Below are positions 35,301-44,993 of a stretch of 55,870 bases of DNA, in pieces; position 1 is the first letter of the stretch, and each line of letters begins with the position of its first letter. The stretch is from NCBI RefSeq assembly GCF_009389585.1, contig NZ_VIYG01000013.1:1-55870 (forward strand), given 5' to 3'. The position numbers and the translations under genes were made by a program. Source of the stretch: Oceanobacillus sp. CFH 90083 (lineage in GTDB: Bacteria > Bacillota > Bacilli > Bacillales > Amphibacillaceae). The notes under the pieces are model-generated. The model was not told where the DNA came from. It did no database searches and saw nothing but the letters and a program-made list of their open reading frames with translations.

Positions 35301-36173
35301 ATGTTATATTTCGTCATCACTATATTTACAGCACTAATAGGGTGCTTTCTATATAAAGGTTATAAGAATACACATTCGGTAGCAATCAATCATATTAAAC
35401 TAGGAAAAGATTTTTCATCAACTGATTCCACTTCATTGCGTGTACTTCATATTTCTGATATGCATATTGAAAACATATCCATTACACCAGAACAGTTATT
35501 TGCGGATTTGAAAGATCAGCCTATTGATCTTATCGCCTTGACAGGGGATTTTCTTGATCGAAAACGAAGCATCCCAAAGCTTGTTCCATATTTAGAAGTA
35601 CTAAATAAGTTGAATCCTGTTTATGGATCCTATGTTGTTTTTGGCAACCATGATTATATTTTGCGTGATGTAAATTTTAATCAGTTAAAAGAATTATTAA
35701 ATGAATATGGATTTAAAACGATGCAAAATGAGCATGAAAGTATAGAGGTTGACGGGAAAAGTTTAAATATCATTGGGATTGATGATTTTAGTACAAGTCG
35801 CAGTAATATAGATAAATCCTATAAAGAGATACAAAAAGGCTACAATTTAGTTCTAACCCACGACCCGAATATTGTTCTTACAATGTCCAATCATGATTTT
35901 GACTATCTTTTGTCTGGTCATTTTCACGGTGGGCAAATACATTGGCCTAAACCGTATCACCTTGTAAAAATGGGAGAATTGGTTCGAAAGAGTATGATTA
36001 AAGGACTACATTACCAAGATGGCAGACCATTTTATATAAGTGAAGGGCTAGGTCAAACAGGAGTAAACATCCGAGTTGGAAGCCGTCCGGAAATCACCTA
36101 CCATGATTTGCAGCTGCATGCTGAGGTTGAAAAGAATAACGCAGAATTAAAACACACTACAATAGCCGGATAA
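35301..36173 (+). CDS. Membrane-anchored metallophosphoesterase (YkoQ-like)
   Basis: A 290-residue calcineurin-like phosphoesterase with an N-terminal membrane anchor (MLYFVITIFTALIGCFLY). The two-metal site is complete: ISDMHIE (D-x-H), LTGDFLDR (G-D), FGNHDY (G-N-H-D), VLTHDP and LSGHFHGGQ (G-H-x-H). The group resembles YkoQ and YaeI/UDP-DAG hydrolase-like enzymes, acting on lipid or nucleotide phosphodiesters near the membrane. AGGAGGGG precedes the ATG. Its last codons form half of a 62-nt palindrome. Confidence 0.88.
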   Translation: MLYFVITIFTALIGCFLYKGYKNTHSVAINHIKLGKDFSSTDSTSLRVLHISDMHIENISITPEQLFADLKDQPIDLIALTGDFLDRKRSIPKLVPYLEVLNKLNPVYGSYVVFGNHDYILRDVNFNQLKELLNEYGFKTMQNEHESIEVDGKSLNIIGIDDFSTSRSNIDKSYKEIQKGYNLVLTHDPNIVLTMSNHDFDYLLSGHFHGGQIHWPKPYHLVKMGELVRKSMIKGLHYQDGRPFYISEGLGQTGVNIRVGSRPEITYHDLQLHAEVEKNNAELKHTTIAG

Positions 36174-36206
36174 TTAATTATCCGGCTATTGTAGTGTGTT
36201 TTAATT
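36145..36206 (+). terminator. 62-nt perfect palindrome over the gene end
   Basis: The 31 bases at 36145-36175 are the exact reverse complement of 36176-36206, with no loop. The left arm includes the last nine codons and stop region of the metallophosphoesterase gene; the right arm ends in TTTT. It can fold as a very strong terminator for either strand. Confidence 0.8.
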
Positions 36207-36254
36207 GGATGGTGACACTTGAAGAGATGTTATATTACCTTCTGCTTTATCCAT

Positions 36255-36533
36255 CTATTGCATACTTTGATTATTGTTCCCCATTTGCTGTAATTTACTT
36301 GCACCTTGCTGCACTGCATTTGTTAATTGTTGACCGCCTTGGTTGCCCATCATATTTTGTATGGGTTTTGTTAATTGTTGAACATTTTGATTATTTAGTG
36401 CGTTTGAAATGGTTTGAGGCAGCTTTTGAAATGTCCCATTTTGAATTCCCTTTGTAACTCCATAAGCAGCGACTCCAGCAGCTCCAAGCGCAAGCAGTGA
36501 AGTCATCATGTTGCGGTTGTTCATCCTATTCAC
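36255..36533 (-). CDS. DUF3918-type small protein
   Basis: A 92-residue protein. The N-terminal segment NRNMMTSLLALGAAGVAAYGVTK is the short hydrophobic DUF3918-type region, and the rest is rich in Gln and Asn (NALNNQNVQQLTKPIQNM, NQGGQQLTNAVQQGASKLQQ) and probably unstructured. AAGGAAGG precedes the ATG. The function is unknown. It is convergent with the metallophosphoesterase gene. Confidence 0.65.
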   Translation of the reverse strand: MNRMNNRNMMTSLLALGAAGVAAYGVTKGIQNGTFQKLPQTISNALNNQNVQQLTKPIQNMMGNQGGQQLTNAVQQGASKLQQMGNNNQSMQ

Positions 36534-36713
36534 CTTCCTTTTATTCGTTGTTTATCTATTTGATCCTAAAAAATACGTTTAGAATCTATGTTAGTTTTTA
36601 TTAATTCGGCAAAAAATATTCGGTTCGATGCTTTCCAAATTTTCGTATCTATATAAACGGATTGGGTAAGGTAATAAATAATAATGCTTGTGCAAATGAG
36701 GAGGTATGCTTTT

Positions 36714-37442
36714 TTGCTGCTTAACGTTATGACATATAACATTCATCATGGTGTGGGAACGGATAAGTTATTAGATTTATCAAGAATCGCTGAAGTAATT
36801 AAAAAAAGTGATGCGGATATTATTGGCCTTAATGAGGTGGATAAACATTTTTCGAAGCGGAGCAACTATGAGGATCAAATCAGCTTTCTTGCCGATCAAT
36901 TACATATGGACAAGGCTTTTGCCTCATCTGTTTCTTTAAAAGCGAACAAGTCATCCTCTTCGAAAAGACAGTATGGAAACGTACTTTTGTCCCGATATCC
37001 AATCATTCATCAAGAGGTTTTTCATTTTCATTTTATTTCTGGTCTTGTTGAAGGAAGGTCACTTTTGGACACGACAGTTGAAGTAAATAAGAAGCGAATG
37101 AAGGTTTATGTCACTCATTTGAGCATTAATCCATATCTTCATCAGCTGCAAATCAATTATATCAAACAAGCTATTTATAAACAGTCACAGCCGATTATCC
37201 TAATGGGAGATTTCAATATGAGGACCGGATCAAGAGGGTGGAAGAAACTTCATCATACATACAAGGATGTATGGTATGAAACTAATCACAGACATGGATA
37301 CACGTATCCTTCTAATCATCCAAGGTTAAGATTGGACTATATTTTTGTTAATCAAAAAATGAAGATTATTGAAGCAGAAGTGATGAAATATCTGCCGCAA
37401 GCTTCTGATCATTTGCCATTAAGAGCTCAGCTTCTTATTTAA
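36714..37442 (+). CDS. Endonuclease/exonuclease/phosphatase (EEP) family protein
   Basis: A 242-residue Mg2+-dependent phosphoesterase of the DNase I-like fold. Catalytic landmarks are VMTYNIHHG, the metal glutamate in IIGLNEVD, VTHLSINP, MGDFNMRTG, LDYIFVN and SDHLPLRAQL. The start is probably the TTG at 36714, with GAGGAGG eight bases upstream; an ATG six codons earlier is made from the ribosome site itself. Substrates in this family range from nucleic acids to lipids; without a signal peptide it acts inside the cell. Confidence 0.85.
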   Translation: MLLNVMTYNIHHGVGTDKLLDLSRIAEVIKKSDADIIGLNEVDKHFSKRSNYEDQISFLADQLHMDKAFASSVSLKANKSSSSKRQYGNVLLSRYPIIHQEVFHFHFISGLVEGRSLLDTTVEVNKKRMKVYVTHLSINPYLHQLQINYIKQAIYKQSQPIILMGDFNMRTGSRGWKKLHHTYKDVWYETNHRHGYTYPSNHPRLRLDYIFVNQKMKIIEAEVMKYLPQASDHLPLRAQLLI

Positions 37443-37516
37443 TGGTCATTTTATTGTCCAGGAAATTATAAAATTGTTTGCGTGTAGATAACTATTTATA
37501 GAATAACAGCCGCGTC

Positions 37517-37693
37517 CAGCTCCAAGCGCCAAAAACTAGGAGATTTCACGTCACGCCCTACGATAAGTCAACATCGACTCCTATCGTCGTCGTGTTTCCT
37601 TTATATCTAAGGGAAGGAAGTTCGACTGATGTCGAACCAGCCCACAGTTCAGGGCGCAATCTCTATGTTTTTAAACGGGCGCTTTGTGCTTTT
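37517..37693. repeat. Dispersed intergenic repeat family A, copy 2
   Basis: It shares six blocks with 3571-3709 (see copy 1) plus a unique insert of about 40 nt around 37615-37655. It ends in a GGGCGCTTTGTGC block that mirrors the opening CCAAGCGCC, so the ends can pair. The remaining gap to the next gene (37694-37930) shows nothing convincing. Confidence 0.75.
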
Positions 37694-37930
37694 GGTTCCC
37701 TGTTTTTAGTGAGTATAAGCGCTTGTTCAAATATAGGTTGTGAAAATAAACTATTTATATTCCTTATAATTAAAGTTATTAGTAATAAGCAACAACATCA
37801 ATTCGATAATTCCGTTGCAAGATTTCTGTTATATCTATTAAAGAAATCTTCTGTGAATTAAGAGTTAAATCATTAATTTGTACTAATCAAGAAAATATAA
37901 TCTAAATCCTTTTAAATCTTAAACAGAGGA

Positions 37931-38746
37931 TTAAACTGAAAGAGGACTAACAGTAACTCTAGGTTTTGTAGCTTTAAACCATTGAAAGCAAAGGATAATA
38001 ATCAATACAAGATCAATCATGTCACCTCCATAGTACATTAACATCGCACCACTTTGTGCTTGAGATTCGGGAACTCCATTTGGTGGATAAGCATAAATGT
38101 ATTTGGAAAGGATGCCATGTCCAGCTAAAGCCAACACTAAAACAATTGAACGAAAAAGAAAGCTGGTTCGATGGGCTATTGGATCAATATAAATCAATGA
38201 TGCTGTAAAAAAGTAACCAGCTAAAAAAACATGTATATGTACAATTACATGCAAAAAGATATTTTCATGCATCATAAAAAATAAATCGGTTGAATAAAGA
38301 ATCCATAACCCGCCAACATTAAGGATCGAAGTAATAATAGGGTTACTTATAACACCTAAAGCTTTACTTCTCAAAATCCGAGTGAGTTTTCGTGCTTGCT
38401 GTACACTTAAAGCACGTAAAATAAGCGTCATTGGTGCTCCAAGAACCATGAGAAGTGGACCCAGCATACCGAGCAGCAGATGACCAGCCATATGAACTGT
38501 AAAATCCATGTGGGCACGATCTGCTAAAGGACCGGCGACGGCAGTAAGACAGCAGAAAACGCCAATTGTCCAAAAAACAGTCCTATATAATGGCCATGGT
38601 CGCTCGCGACGAATCGAAATGAATATAGAAACGAAATAACTGACAAGAGCCAGTATAAAAGGTGTGGATAAGATAAGTTCGCCTATGTGCTGAATAGAAT
38701 CTCCAGTTTCAAGTGAAATATGATTATGCATGTGCATGAAGCTCAC
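37931..38746 (-). CDS. ctaG: CtaG-type cytochrome c oxidase assembly protein
   Basis: A 271-residue membrane protein of the caa3_CtaG family needed for caa3-type oxidase assembly in Bacillus. About seven segments are seen. Family wording includes DFTVHMAGHLLLGMLGPLLMVLGAP, MHENIFLHVIVHIHVFLAGYFF and HGILSKYIYAYPP with several conserved histidines that may hold copper. The start is a GTG within the end of the upstream gene (23-nt overlap), so translation is probably coupled to DUF2243. No oxidase subunit genes are in the window. Confidence 0.87.
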   Translation of the reverse strand: MSFMHMHNHISLETGDSIQHIGELILSTPFILALVSYFVSIFISIRRERPWPLYRTVFWTIGVFCCLTAVAGPLADRAHMDFTVHMAGHLLLGMLGPLLMVLGAPMTLILRALSVQQARKLTRILRSKALGVISNPIITSILNVGGLWILYSTDLFFMMHENIFLHVIVHIHVFLAGYFFTASLIYIDPIAHRTSFLFRSIVLVLALAGHGILSKYIYAYPPNGVPESQAQSGAMLMYYGGDMIDLVLIIILCFQWFKATKPRVTVSPLSV

Positions 38747-39233
38747 GCTTTAATTTATTTTGTATGTGAATTGTGATGATAATGCCTATTATCAGTATAA
38801 TAGCCGCAGCTATGTTCCAGACCAAATCGTAAGGCAGGATATCTACATTGTAGCGAATTTGATGTATTCTCATTAGTTTATGTTGAATAATGCCATCATA
38901 TAAATTAAATCCTCCCGCTCCAATGAGTACACCACCCTGCCATCTCATATACCACCAAGCGCTTCTCCGCTTAAGGTCGCCAACCATAAATAAAGCTCCA
39001 ACAGTTGCCAGCCAACTAAAAGCATGAAAAAGTCCATCTGATATTAAACCGATGCTAGTCGTTGATCTATCGTAGAAATGATGCCAATGTAATAGTTGGT
39101 GAAAAACAGTTTCATCGATAAAGGCTACAAAACCAAGACCGAACAGAAAGCCCGACCATAGATTACGATTTGAGTAGGCGTAGCGATTTGAATAATTAGA
39201 CTTCATACTTGAATTTACATTTTTAGTAAACAT
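38724..39233 (-). CDS. DUF2243 membrane protein
   Basis: A 169-residue membrane protein with four predicted segments. The family signature GFGFVAFIDETVFHQLLHWHH-like text reads GLGFVAFIDETVFHQLLHWH, followed by SIGLISDGLFHAFSW and FNLYDGIIQHKLMRIHQIRY, all rich in histidine. DUF2243 genes commonly adjoin ctaG, as here, suggesting a role in oxidase or copper handling. I start at ATG 39233, six bases after AAGGAG. Confidence 0.85.
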   Translation of the reverse strand: MFTKNVNSSMKSNYSNRYAYSNRNLWSGFLFGLGFVAFIDETVFHQLLHWHHFYDRSTTSIGLISDGLFHAFSWLATVGALFMVGDLKRRSAWWYMRWQGGVLIGAGGFNLYDGIIQHKLMRIHQIRYNVDILPYDLVWNIAAAIILIIGIIITIHIQNKLKRELHAHA

Positions 39234-39376
39234 ATTTTTCTCCTTCATATGAATTTATTTCAAATTTCCCGATATAAAGCTTGGAATAAGTATGAATAGA
39301 TATTTAATTCCAGCGAGAAGAGCAACAGCTCACTGTGGTATTCCTGTAATAAAGTGGATTTTTTAGTTGTAAAGGT

Positions 39377-40234
39377 TTATTTTAAATATGGTTCCAAAAT
39401 AGATTGAACCTGATCCATATTTTTACTGCATGTCTGATAAATTTCTTTAGAGTTTTGATTATCTGAAGCTAAAGCAAATATTTCCAAATCTGCTTGACAT
39501 TTCTTAATCGTAGCTAGTAATAATGCAGATTGCGAAGCTTCAGCAACAGCTAGGTGGTCATCGTATAAATCTAAATACAATTGGCCTTGATCATCTACTT
39601 GTCCTAAAAACACATTCTCCAAGGCTACATCCTGTTTTTCTAACTCTGTTCTCAGCCAATCAGGATTTAGAGAAGCGTTGGCTAATGATTCCAGCATCAT
39701 ATTTCCGTCCATAATAATCGTCTGAGGTTCTTTATCTGGAGCTATCGTTAATCCCAAATCCTTTGCAGTTAAAGGTCGGTTTTCTTTTTTAGGTAGTACA
39801 TTTAATGTACCCGTCGGCTCCAATACAGCAAATTCAACATCAGAAGCTAAAAAAATATTTTTATCTCTTAATTTTTCCATCAATTCATCAGTAGAGTATC
39901 CTTCTTTTTTTAAGTTTTCTTCCATGATTTTACCATCTTGAATAAATATAGTAGTCTTACCTTCTGTAAAATCTCTCACTCGTTTACTTTTCAGTGATAA
40001 TTTTTCTATTCCGAACGGTACAATAAACCAGATAAACATAGCAAGTATTGCGTAAAAAAAGTTTGTTTCAGGATCCATTGTATGAACTGCAGCAATTCCT
40101 CCAAGTACGATACCTGCAATGGTTTCAAAGATATTCAGTTGAGATAATTGCTTCGTCCCTAACCATTTGACCAAAGAAAAAAGAAATAGAATCAGAATAA
40201 AGGAACGAAGGATGACAATAATCCATTCTGGCAT
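39377..40234 (-). CDS. 2Duf-like protein: DUF421 (YetF) plus DUF1657
   Basis: A 285-residue protein with three N-terminal membrane segments (IIVILRSFILILFLFSLV, IFETIAGIVLGGIAAV, FYAILAMFIWFIVPFG), a DUF421/YetF cytoplasmic domain (GKIMEENLKKEGYSTDELM; LNPDWLRTELEKQ) and a C-terminal helical segment (LLLATIKKCQADLEIFALAS, then VQSILEPYLK) resembling DUF1657. This DUF421+DUF1657 build is that of the 2Duf protein of spoVA2mob operons, which raises the wet-heat resistance of spores in Bacillus. The gene follows a separate DUF1657 gene by 10 nt and a spoVAEb vestige. Expected site: inner spore membrane. Confidence 0.78.
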   Translation of the reverse strand: MPEWIIVILRSFILILFLFSLVKWLGTKQLSQLNIFETIAGIVLGGIAAVHTMDPETNFFYAILAMFIWFIVPFGIEKLSLKSKRVRDFTEGKTTIFIQDGKIMEENLKKEGYSTDELMEKLRDKNIFLASDVEFAVLEPTGTLNVLPKKENRPLTAKDLGLTIAPDKEPQTIIMDGNMMLESLANASLNPDWLRTELEKQDVALENVFLGQVDDQGQLYLDLYDDHLAVAEASQSALLLATIKKCQADLEIFALASDNQNSKEIYQTCSKNMDQVQSILEPYLK

Positions 40235-40244
40235 AATGATCCTC

Positions 40245-40448
40245 CTATGATTTAAATTGTGGCTCTTTTTTCATTAATTCAATCACTTGATGATGCATAG
40301 CATTTTTTACTTGGGCAACAAGCTTATTCGCATCTTCAATTGCAGTTTGTAGAGATGGATTTCTAGTTGTTTCATGTAAAGACTCTAACGCACCTTCAAT
40401 ACTTTTTATGGAAGCATAGCAACTTTTTACTTGTGTCCCTACAGTCAT
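40245..40448 (-). CDS. DUF1657 protein
   Basis: A 67-residue soluble helical protein, MTVGTQVKSCYASIKSIEGA at the N-terminus and VAQVKNAMHHQVIELMKKEP at the end. DUF1657 genes are standard members of spoVA2mob-type operons. It is read together with the 2Duf-like gene 10 nt downstream. GGGATAGGAG precedes the ATG. Confidence 0.85.
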   Translation of the reverse strand: MTVGTQVKSCYASIKSIEGALESLHETTRNPSLQTAIEDANKLVAQVKNAMHHQVIELMKKEPQFKS

Positions 40449-40474
40449 TAATAATCGACTCCTATCCCTTTGGT

Positions 40475-40549
40475 TTAAATATTAAAAGCTCCAATGACAT
40501 CAAAGATAATTGCAGCGGATAATCCAGTTATTACACCAATAAGTCCATG
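40475..40549 (-). pseudogene. Vestige of spoVAEb C-terminus
   Basis: On the minus strand 40549-40478 reads HGLIGVITGLSAAIIFDVIG then AFNI and a stop at 40477-40475. SpoVAE proteins end with HGLIGVLTG, a short linker, then SAAIIFGFI; here the linker is deleted and a stop codon stands directly before the histidine. It lies 26 nt before the DUF1657 gene, the place where spoVAEb stands in spoVA2mob operons. The rest of the gap 40550-40815 shows no gene. Confidence 0.7.
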
Positions 40550-40815
40550 TTAATACGCATTATTATTTTGCAGTAACACAAGCTTTTTATTCTTTTGACT
40601 TATTTCCACTTAATTACATTTGTGAAAATAAAACTTTTTAGTACAACTTATATTGTAGTGAGAAGGGTTAGAGGGAAAACCATGTTTACGTGGAAGTGTA
40701 TACTTTATGGATTTTGGTATTGTTAAGTTTGAGATTACTTCTTAAAAAAAGACGTATAATTATCCATTAACTTAGTCAACATATTATTGAAAGAAAATTA
40801 ACTAGGAGGATTCTG

Positions 40816-41445
40816 ATGGAAAATAACCAAATGCAAAATGAGCAAATAAATACAAGTGCTGTCCCGCCACAAATGAATCATGGTGGACATGAAATGTTTG
40901 ATGTCCACGAGGTGCTATCAGGAGCAATTAATACGATGAACACTTATACAATGCTAAACGAACATGTAAGAGACCCGGAGCTTCGTGATATTTTAGAACG
41001 TCAGAAAGCGTTCATGCAAGATGAATATAATATTACGTTAGAATGTTTTAAAACGGGACAAGATCCTGCAAAGCCGACACAAAGTTATAAAATGAAGCAA
41101 GATAATCATTTCACTTATGGATTAAAAGCTTCTTCTCAACCTCAAAAACCAATGCAAGCATCAACAGAAATAAATGATGAAACGATTTCTAATGGCATGT
41201 TAAGCGCTGTTAAATCGACTGTACCAGCCAAAGCTGGAGCAGCACTAGAGGTTACGAATCCCGTTGTACGCAGAGTTCTTGCAGATTCTGTTCCAAACTG
41301 TATTGAAATGGCTTATGAAATTTCTCTGTATCAAAACAAACACGGATACTATCAAGTACCGCAACTTACGCCGCAAGATATGATGCAGATGCAGGAAGGT
41401 TATGCACCTGCTGCCGTTCCATCGCAAGAACCTCCATTACATTAA
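40816..41445 (+). CDS. CotF-like spore coat protein
   Basis: A 209-residue protein of the spore coat CotF family. The central part, DVHEVLSGAINTMNTYTMLN with LRDILERQKAFMQDEYNITL, forms the ferritin-like helices of the family, and the C-terminal half (NPVVRRVLADSVPNCIEMAY, KHGYYQVPQLTPQDM) carries the usual Y-Y-x-V-P ending. Both ends are rich in Gln, Met and Pro. CTAGGAGG precedes the ATG. Expression is expected late in sporulation. Confidence 0.85.
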   Translation: MENNQMQNEQINTSAVPPQMNHGGHEMFDVHEVLSGAINTMNTYTMLNEHVRDPELRDILERQKAFMQDEYNITLECFKTGQDPAKPTQSYKMKQDNHFTYGLKASSQPQKPMQASTEINDETISNGMLSAVKSTVPAKAGAALEVTNPVVRRVLADSVPNCIEMAYEISLYQNKHGYYQVPQLTPQDMMQMQEGYAPAAVPSQEPPLH

Positions 41446-41564
41446 AGAACATGCCCTTTCATTTTTGAAGGGGCTTTCTTATTTTTCAGCTGCAATTTTA
41501 ATCGATTATTGATCAAAACAACAATAAAATATAACTACATGTTGAAAGGAAGTTCATCCAAACT

Positions 41565-43390
<1,826 letters not shown>

Positions 43391-43708
43391 ATTCTTGCTT
43401 CTGTCACGTAATAAACTATGAGCGCATAGCATATAAAATAAAGAGCTCCCTGATATCTAAATCAAACTAACTTTGGATGTACCTGTTTCAGGTATAATAT
43501 GAATGGAAAAGGGGTTTATGATGCGGGGACTAAGAATTTTTCAGCAATAGCTAATCAATTGAAAGGAAAGTTGATTTTAAGTACAAATGACCTCCTTTTT
43601 GGCTCGTTGGAAATGTTAACTTGCTAATCTTTTGTATTAAGAACCTGCTTATAGACATTACTCCTTTTTGCTAGTTACCTCTCATAAAGCGGGACAAACT
43701 CAATGAAC

Positions 43709-43757
43709 AAAAATAAACATGGTGGTTATCACAATAAATTGGTGATTACCATGCTTA
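43709..43757. terminator. Imperfect hairpin terminator
   Basis: AAATAAACATGGT and ACCATGCTTATTT pair with an inner TATCAC/GTGAT stem and end in a T6 run on the plus strand. It stands after the P450 remnant. Confidence 0.5.
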
Positions 43758-43778
43758 TTTTTTATCTGGATTATATTC

Positions 43779-43819
43779 ATGAAGCCTTCATATCTAAAAT
43801 GAAGGCTTCATGAATATCA
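43779..43819. terminator. Hairpin terminator of lipoprotein gene, copy 1
   Basis: ATATTCATGAAGCCTTCA pairs with TGAAGGCTTCATGAATAT, an 18-bp stem with a short loop, directly after the lipoprotein stop. The second copy of this segment (46590-46652) has the same stem with a tandem repeat inserted in the loop. Confidence 0.65.
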
Positions 43820-43820
43820 A

Positions 43821-43985
43821 TTATTGATTTCCATTTCCATTTCCATTCATTTCGTTTTGCTGTTGTTCAGAAGGTTCTTCAGATGGATCTGGTTCCTGTT
43901 CATCTTGTACTGTGCCACACCCAAACAATAACCCAGCAGAAAGGATTGAAGTAATCATACATAAAGTTAACTTTTTGAATTTCAT
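43821..43985 (-). CDS. Small lipoprotein, copy 1
   Basis: A 54-residue predicted lipoprotein: basic MKFKKLTLCMITSILSAG, lipobox LLFGC, then an acidic tail (EQEPDPSEEPSEQQQ) and a Gly-Asn ending (NGNGNGN). Signal peptidase II would leave a mature part of about 32 residues on the outer face of the membrane. GAGGTGA precedes the ATG. A paralogue lies at 46653-46805, and the duplication includes the promoter side and the terminator. The function is unknown. Confidence 0.65.
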   Translation of the reverse strand: MKFKKLTLCMITSILSAGLLFGCGTVQDEQEPDPSEEPSEQQQNEMNGNGNGNQ

Positions 43986-44096
43986 CGCTATCACCTCACT
44001 TAAGTAATATTTATTACATCTTATTTATTTCCTTTATCTTGAATCTTATTCTTAGAAAGGAGCATTATAAAAAGGTTTTAAAATACCTTATTATAT

Positions 44097-44390
44097 AAGT
44101 GCATGTTCAAAAAGTTCTATAAAAAGAACCAAGAAGTTCAAGGCACGGGATTTTTACGAACAGGCTTTCACAGGATGTGATGACTTCTGTGTTTTCCACA
44201 GGACGTGAACGGTCTTAACAGAAGTTCCCCTATGCTTTGAAATACGTGAGTAACGCTTTTGGTGGGGCGAGTAATCGCAAAAGCTCTCCGGTGGGACGAG
44301 TAATCGCAGTCCCAGTCCCATCGGAAAAATCACGTCAACGCAGAAATTTGCCATGTCATTTTTATTGGACTTTTTGAACATCCTCTTAAA
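44097..44390. mobile_element. MITE-like element, copy 1
   Basis: It begins AGTGCATGTTCAAAAAG and ends CTTTTTGAACATCCT, so the ends form inverted repeats (ATGTTCAAAAAG). Inner blocks CAGGATGTGATGACTTC, CTTAACAGAAGTTCC and GTCATTTTTATTGGAC recur in the reverse orientation at 54428-54640. It holds no credible gene; a 75-codon open frame inside it is not conserved in the other copy. Two GGGACGAGTAATCGC-type repeats sit inside it. It starts about 110 nt after lipoprotein copy 1 and ends before the VOC gene. Confidence 0.65.
44262..44313. repeat. Two ACGAGTAATCGC-type repeat units
   Basis: GGGGCGAGTAATCGC (from 44264) and GGGACGAGTAATCGCAGTCC (from 44293) lie 29 nt apart inside the MITE-like element; the second has the same GGGAC/GTCCC hairpin as the copy at 21586. 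Confidence 0.5.
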
Positions 44391-44401
44391 GGAGTTTTTG
44401 C

Positions 44402-44692
44402 ATGTACAAACCAGGGTTTACGATATGGTACAGTGTCAGTAATGTTGAGCGCACGTTGAAGTTTTCCACGGAGCTGTTAGGTTTTGAGGTGGATTCCTAT
44501 GACAAAGAAAATGGCATGGCAAGTGTACACACGAATACGAAAGATTGCTATATTGGATTTTCAGAGGCCGAGCAAGTTGTTCCTTCCACAGCAACTACTG
44601 TTTTCGAAGTAGAGGACATTTATGCTGCAGTAAAAGAATTAAAGGAGAAGGGAATCACGTTTAACGGGGAAGTTTCCACTATGGTAAAGTGA
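44402..44692 (+). pseudogene. VOC/glyoxalase-fold gene, prematurely stopped
   Basis: A 96-residue open frame: GFTIWYSVSNVERTLKFSTELLGFEVDSYD, the first VOC strand-helix unit (split: YSVSNVERTLKFSTELLGFE), then VVPSTATTVFEVEDIYAAVK and ELKEKGITFNGEVSTM. Family members go on for about 20-30 residues with F-x-D-P-D-G-N; here a TGA interrupts at 44690-44692 and the text after it (RRRFANGIRISSL) looks like a damaged version of that ending. It may give an incomplete metal-dependent dioxygenase or glyoxalase-like protein. No ribosome site better than AAAGGAG is seen. Confidence 0.65.
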
Positions 44693-44799
44693 AGACGCAG
44701 GTTCGCCAATGGTATCAGAATTTCCTCTTTAAGATAAAATTTTAACAGTCAATTTCTTTATTTAGAACTTCATCTTGCCTCCATGAATATGTTATGAAT

Positions 44800-44842
44800 A
44801 CTCCCGCCCCTTCATTTTCTAACAAAAGTTTGAAGTGGGGGT
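44800..44842. other. IS605-type subterminal hairpin (possible)
   Basis: ACTCCCGCCCCTTCA pairs with TGAAGTGGGGGT around a 16-nt loop and is followed by GTTTCTAACG. Hairpins with this wording occur near ends of IS605/IS1341-like elements. No transposase or TnpB text is present here, so this would be a solo end. Confidence 0.3.
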
Positions 44843-44928
44843 TTCTAACGTATCGAACATTGATGAACGCTTAACGTTAGCGGAGTTGACACAGTGGCGT
44901 GCTGCAAACGTCCAGCCCCTCTATTTCA

Positions 44929-44978
44929 CCCTACACATTCCTTGAGGTTGGGAGTGCTCTCGCCTAATTATGATAGAC
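44929..44978. repeat. 50-bp direct repeat, copy 1
   Basis: It begins CCCTACACATTCCTTGAGG and ends CCTAATTATGATAGAC, matching 46871-46920 at 48 of 50 positions. The two copies bracket the beta-propeller gene and lipoprotein copy 2. This copy ends just before the ribosome site of the propeller gene. Confidence 0.8.
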
Positions 44979-44993
44979 AGGGAGGAGATAGTT

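Noticed and set aside
37592..37861. 89-codon open frame on the plus strand
   Set aside because: It starts within repeat family A and has mixed, non-protein-like text; the last 40 codons look faintly coding but match nothing I know.
44154..44381. 75-codon open frame on the minus strand
   Set aside because: It lies wholly within MITE-like copy 1 and is not kept in copy 2; no ribosome site.
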